From positions 1-33,513 of the forward strand of contig MCFL01000267.1 in the NCBI GenBank assembly GCA_002102555.1: 33,513 nt of DNA, given 5' to 3'. The notes beneath the pieces were generated by a model, which made no database searches, had not been told where the DNA came from, and saw only the letters and a program-made list of their open reading frames with translations. A program made the translations under genes and the position numbers. This DNA comes from Catenaria anguillulae PL171. Its lineage: Eukaryota > Blastocladiomycota > Blastocladiomycetes > Blastocladiales > Catenariaceae. Shown one piece after another: positions 30,422 to 33,513 of the stretch. Position 1 is the stretch's first letter; every line of letters starts with the position of its first letter.

Positions 30422-33400
30422 TCACCCCACAACCGCACTCTCCCCGCCCGCCGCCACTCCAGCCGTCGGCACAACCGAGCACACATCCCCACTCACACAC
30501 ACCAGCGCATACATCTGGTTCTTCAACCCATCATGAAACCCGCTGTGCTCCACCCGGAACGCCATGAGCGCATTCCCGCCCAACGCCTGCACATGTGCTC
30601 CAACCACGGCCATGATCTCTGTCCACGTTGTCTGCACAAACGCGCCCATGCCACCGGCATCCACGTCGTCTGCGCCCACACTGCCCGCAAGCAGCGGATC
30701 CCATGCATTTGGCGCCGAGTTGGGCGGGCATGCATACGCCAGCGGAACCGGATGCGACACCACATGATGCGACACGTAGCTTTGATGATGATGCTCGGCA
30801 ATTTCCTTGACGAAATGCAACGCGAGCCGGCCAAGATAGGTCGTGATGCGCGTGTGCGGAATCGAGGCTAGTGGCGTGATTTCCACGCCCGACGTGCCGC
30901 CAAACCCAAGCCCGGCACCGAGCCCAAACCCTGCTGCCGCGGCTGATGAAGGCAAGATGCTTGCCTGGCCCGCGTCTGCATCGGCATCACCCAACAGCGC
31001 ACTCAATTCGCCGGGCACATCGACCCTGCCCATGACTGTCCCGACCATGCGCACTTGCAACACACCACCGTCCAGAATAGACACGTCATGCGACACGCCC
31101 GCCAGCAAGCACGGGCGCAGCATGGCAAACTGCAAGCTCGTTTGCATGTACAAGGCATTCATGATGGCCGCCAACCGGTCGGGCCCGCTCGCTGCGGCGC
31201 CGCCACTGCCCATGGCTGTCCCAAGGGGGCCAAACAAGTCGGATGCCGATGGATTTGACGCAACCATGTCACCCAATGCGTTGGGATTGGGCGGCGGCGG
31301 CGGCACGGGAAACGCCTGGGATGCGGCCGACGATGCACTTGGTCCGCCGCCGCCGCCACCGCCACCACCACCAGCGCCACCAAGCAAGCCGCCCGCGCTT
31401 GCGGCCACGGCCGCCGCCGCCGATGCAGCCGCCCCGCTCAAGCTGCGCCGATTGGTTGCCGATGCAAACGACGACGACGGCCGCGAATCGGGCTTGTTGC
31501 TCGCGTCGCCAGGCACACCCGTGGGCGACGGCGCAGAAAGCAAGGCTTGGCGCACGGCCACAACGATCTGGTGGGCAAACATGGGGCCGGGAGCGGGAAT
31601 GTGCAGTGCCGGTGGCGCGCAATTGTACGTGACGGATCCGAGCATGGCCGGGTCGGTCATGGCGTTGGTATTGAGTGCATCGGATGAATTGTTGAGCGGA
31701 TCGTCGGCGGCGTTATTATGCAGCACAGAGGGAGTGTAGGAAGAGTCAGGCACGCCCGCAAGACCGAGCCCAAGGCCCGTCACGGACACGGACGACGTGG
31801 ACGAGTCCGAATCGGAATCCGACGACGACGATGCATCTCCCCCGCCGGCCTTGTTTCCATTGCTATTGTTGGTTCCATGGCCCTCGCGCATTAAGCCACT
31901 CCCACTGCCCAACCCACCCGCCACCACAGGCTCCGGACCAGGCATCCACGGCAACCGAAACGCCGTACCCGTGGCCACCGCCACCAGATGCTCATCGCCC
32001 AACACCAGCTGCACCTTGAGTCCAAACACGGCATTCCCGCCCACGGCGCGTAACTTGCCCGTCAGCTGCCGATGCAAATCAAACTCGGCAAACGGAATGG
32101 CATCACTCACGAGCGCAGCATTTGTCTCGCCATCCTTTTTCTTCTTGGGCCGCAACACGTGCGCCTCAATCAAGACGCCCGGACCAACACTTGCCGGTAA
32201 ATCCAGCGGCGGATCCACGGTTGCCAGCACCAGCGGCGGCACAGGCCTGCGGCCACACGCCGCACATGTAGCGAGCGCCGCATGCAACGTCGTGGACCGA
32301 GCCGGATACGGCACGTGCGTCAGCCGGCACACGCCTGCGGCCTTTGTGTTGGTGGGATCCAAATTAGCGGCCGTGCCTGTGGCACTCAACACCACAAGAT
32401 CATCGTGAATGGCCGTGGATTCAGAGTAGCCCAGCACGTGCGTACACCGCAAGTGTTTGGCGTGTGCACGCACTTCGTCGCGCAGCTCGCCCCACCAAGC
32501 GTCGCGCGTGGCTGCGGGCGTCGAGTCGTAGGTAGACAAGAGCTTGACGGATTTGGCCGTCACGAGCCCGGCCAGGTTGACGATCGAGTAGGCAGGGAAC
32601 CGGGTCAGGGTCGTCAGCAGAATCGGGTGTTCGAGCCAGTGCGTGAGCGACCGGCGGCGGCGTCGGCGTTGCGTGTTGGTCGCAGCGGCTGTGCCTGTGG
32701 CGGGCGCTGTGGTGGAAGCAGTGGTACGTGCGGGCGGGACTGGCGGTGATGAGGCCGCGGCGGCGGCCGGGGTTGCGGGAACAGGTTGCGAGAGACCAGG
32801 AGGTGGGTTGCGCAGAAGCGTCGTTGGCGTCATGGGCGTGACAACGGATGAATTGGGTGCGATTGTGGGTGAAGGAAGCGGGGCAAAGGCAGAAGTTGCC
32901 GGGTCTTCTGCCGAGGTCCCCGGGGGCATGGTGTTGGACCGACTCGGGGTTTGTGGTGGATAGATCTGGCGCACGGGAGAAGCGAGTACGTCCATGGGCG
33001 ATTCCGTGACCTGATTGGTGCCGCCAAATTCCGCGCGGTCCTGACCCTGCTGCTCTGGCGCTTGTTGGTACAAGGGCGCATTTTCAATTTGAAACACCTC
33101 GGCATCACCCGAAGCCGACTCGAGCACGGGCGTCACCAAACACGCGGTTCCAATGGCACGTGCAACAATGTTTTTCGTTTCATTCTCCAAGTCAAAGCAC
33201 TGCTGATAGCCGACAATGGGCGTTGGCGCCGAGCTCGAGCGCCTTTTTGCCCATGAGCCGGCGGAGCTGGCATGACATGCGGCACAGAAGCTTTTGCCTG
33301 GATTCGTTGGAGGCTCGCGGTGTTCGGAACGAGTCGGTCCAATGGTATTCGGGGTCGTCGTCAATGAGCAGGCGTCGACAAAGCCCGACAGTGTGGTGAG

Positions 33401-33513
33401 CTGGTAGCAAGATGGGATTTGCGGGAAGTGAAAAATTGAACACCTGCCGACGAGTCTTTGAATGGTCTGGCACGTATTTCAATAGTCGTGAGTGAATGCC
33501 AATGATGTGAAAA
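30422..33513 (-). CDS. C2CD5: C2CD5 (CDP138)-like membrane-traffic protein, 5' partial
   Basis: C2CD5 is a C2-domain phosphoprotein linked in animals to insulin-stimulated GLUT4 vesicle fusion; the C2 domain is N-terminal and would lie off the right edge. Visible family blocks in order: IPSCYQLTTLSGFVDA, LLIDDDPEYHW with FRTPRASNESRQ, LELGANA, IVGYQQCFDLE with IVARAIGTAC, a YbjQ-like unit (TRDAWWGELRDEVRAHAK, HVLGYSESTAIHDD, LSATGTAANLD), a CAACGRRPVPPL segment, LIEAHVLRPKKKK, and a C-terminal unit with EIMAVVGAHVQALGGNAL and CVSGDVCSVV. A poly-Gly/Ser linker lies in the second half. The frame is open from 33364 to 30422, but one extra C at 33218-33220 and one missing C near 33370-33374 are needed to read the first family blocks together. 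An exon may begin near 33443. Confidence 0.85.

Noticed and set aside
30843-32408. Open frames of 298 and 203 codons opposite the C2CD5-like gene
   Set aside because: They are antisense shadows of a low-complexity part of a well-matched gene.
1-33513. CRISPR arrays, rRNA genes and viral genes
   Set aside because: No regularly spaced repeats, rRNA-like sequence or recognisable viral proteins were seen on either strand.

Overview
The window looks like nuclear DNA of a GC-rich zoosporic fungus. Evidence: genes with one to three short GT-AG introns (74-92 nt), a fungal-type threonine deaminase with two ACT-like domains, SMC6, YIF1 and a DSS4/Mss4 relative, and ankyrin-like proteins built on L-E-W-W repeats of the kind I associate with Blastocladiomycota such as Allomyces or Catenaria. 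The phylum is an inference. No bacterial operon, CRISPR array or viral gene is visible.

Layout. 1-946: 3' part of a Ser/Pro-rich gene with frame breaks. 968-1599 (-): DSS4/Mss4-like gene with two one-base frame problems. 1920-4064 (+): intact ankyrin-like protein. 4757-6760 (+) and 7245-8705 (-): two convergent Thr/Pro-rich secreted proteins, the first with a transmembrane anchor. 9781-9852 (-): tRNA-Ala(TGC). 10230-13806 (-): complete four-exon SMC6. 14102-16175 (+): complete three-exon YIF1, divergent from SMC6. 16377-17165: a TTAA-flanked element with terminal inverted repeats, resembling a non-autonomous piggyBac-type transposon. 17270-18913 and 20414-22144: scrambled and nearly intact copies of one unrecognised gene family. 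22455-24596 (-): second, frame-broken copy of the ankyrin gene, inverted relative to the first. 24964-26975 (-): possible F-box protein with one frameshift. 27156-28868 (-): threonine deaminase ILV1. 29224-30234 (-): unknown acidic, probably nuclear protein. 30422 to the right edge (-): C2CD5-like trafficking protein, 5' truncated.

The window mixes conserved housekeeping genes (SMC6, YIF1, ILV1, C2CD5-like, tRNA) with an accessory island from about 16.4 to 24.6 kb holding a transposon-like element, duplicated unknown genes and a decayed duplicate. The two ankyrin copies form a 2.2-kb inverted repeat bracketing about 18.4 kb. DSS4, YIF1 and C2CD5 relatives all belong to membrane traffic, but no operon-like logic is expected and none is seen. 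Several otherwise well-conserved genes carry single-base frame breaks, often in short G/C runs, so consensus sequence error has to be weighed against real pseudogenisation.
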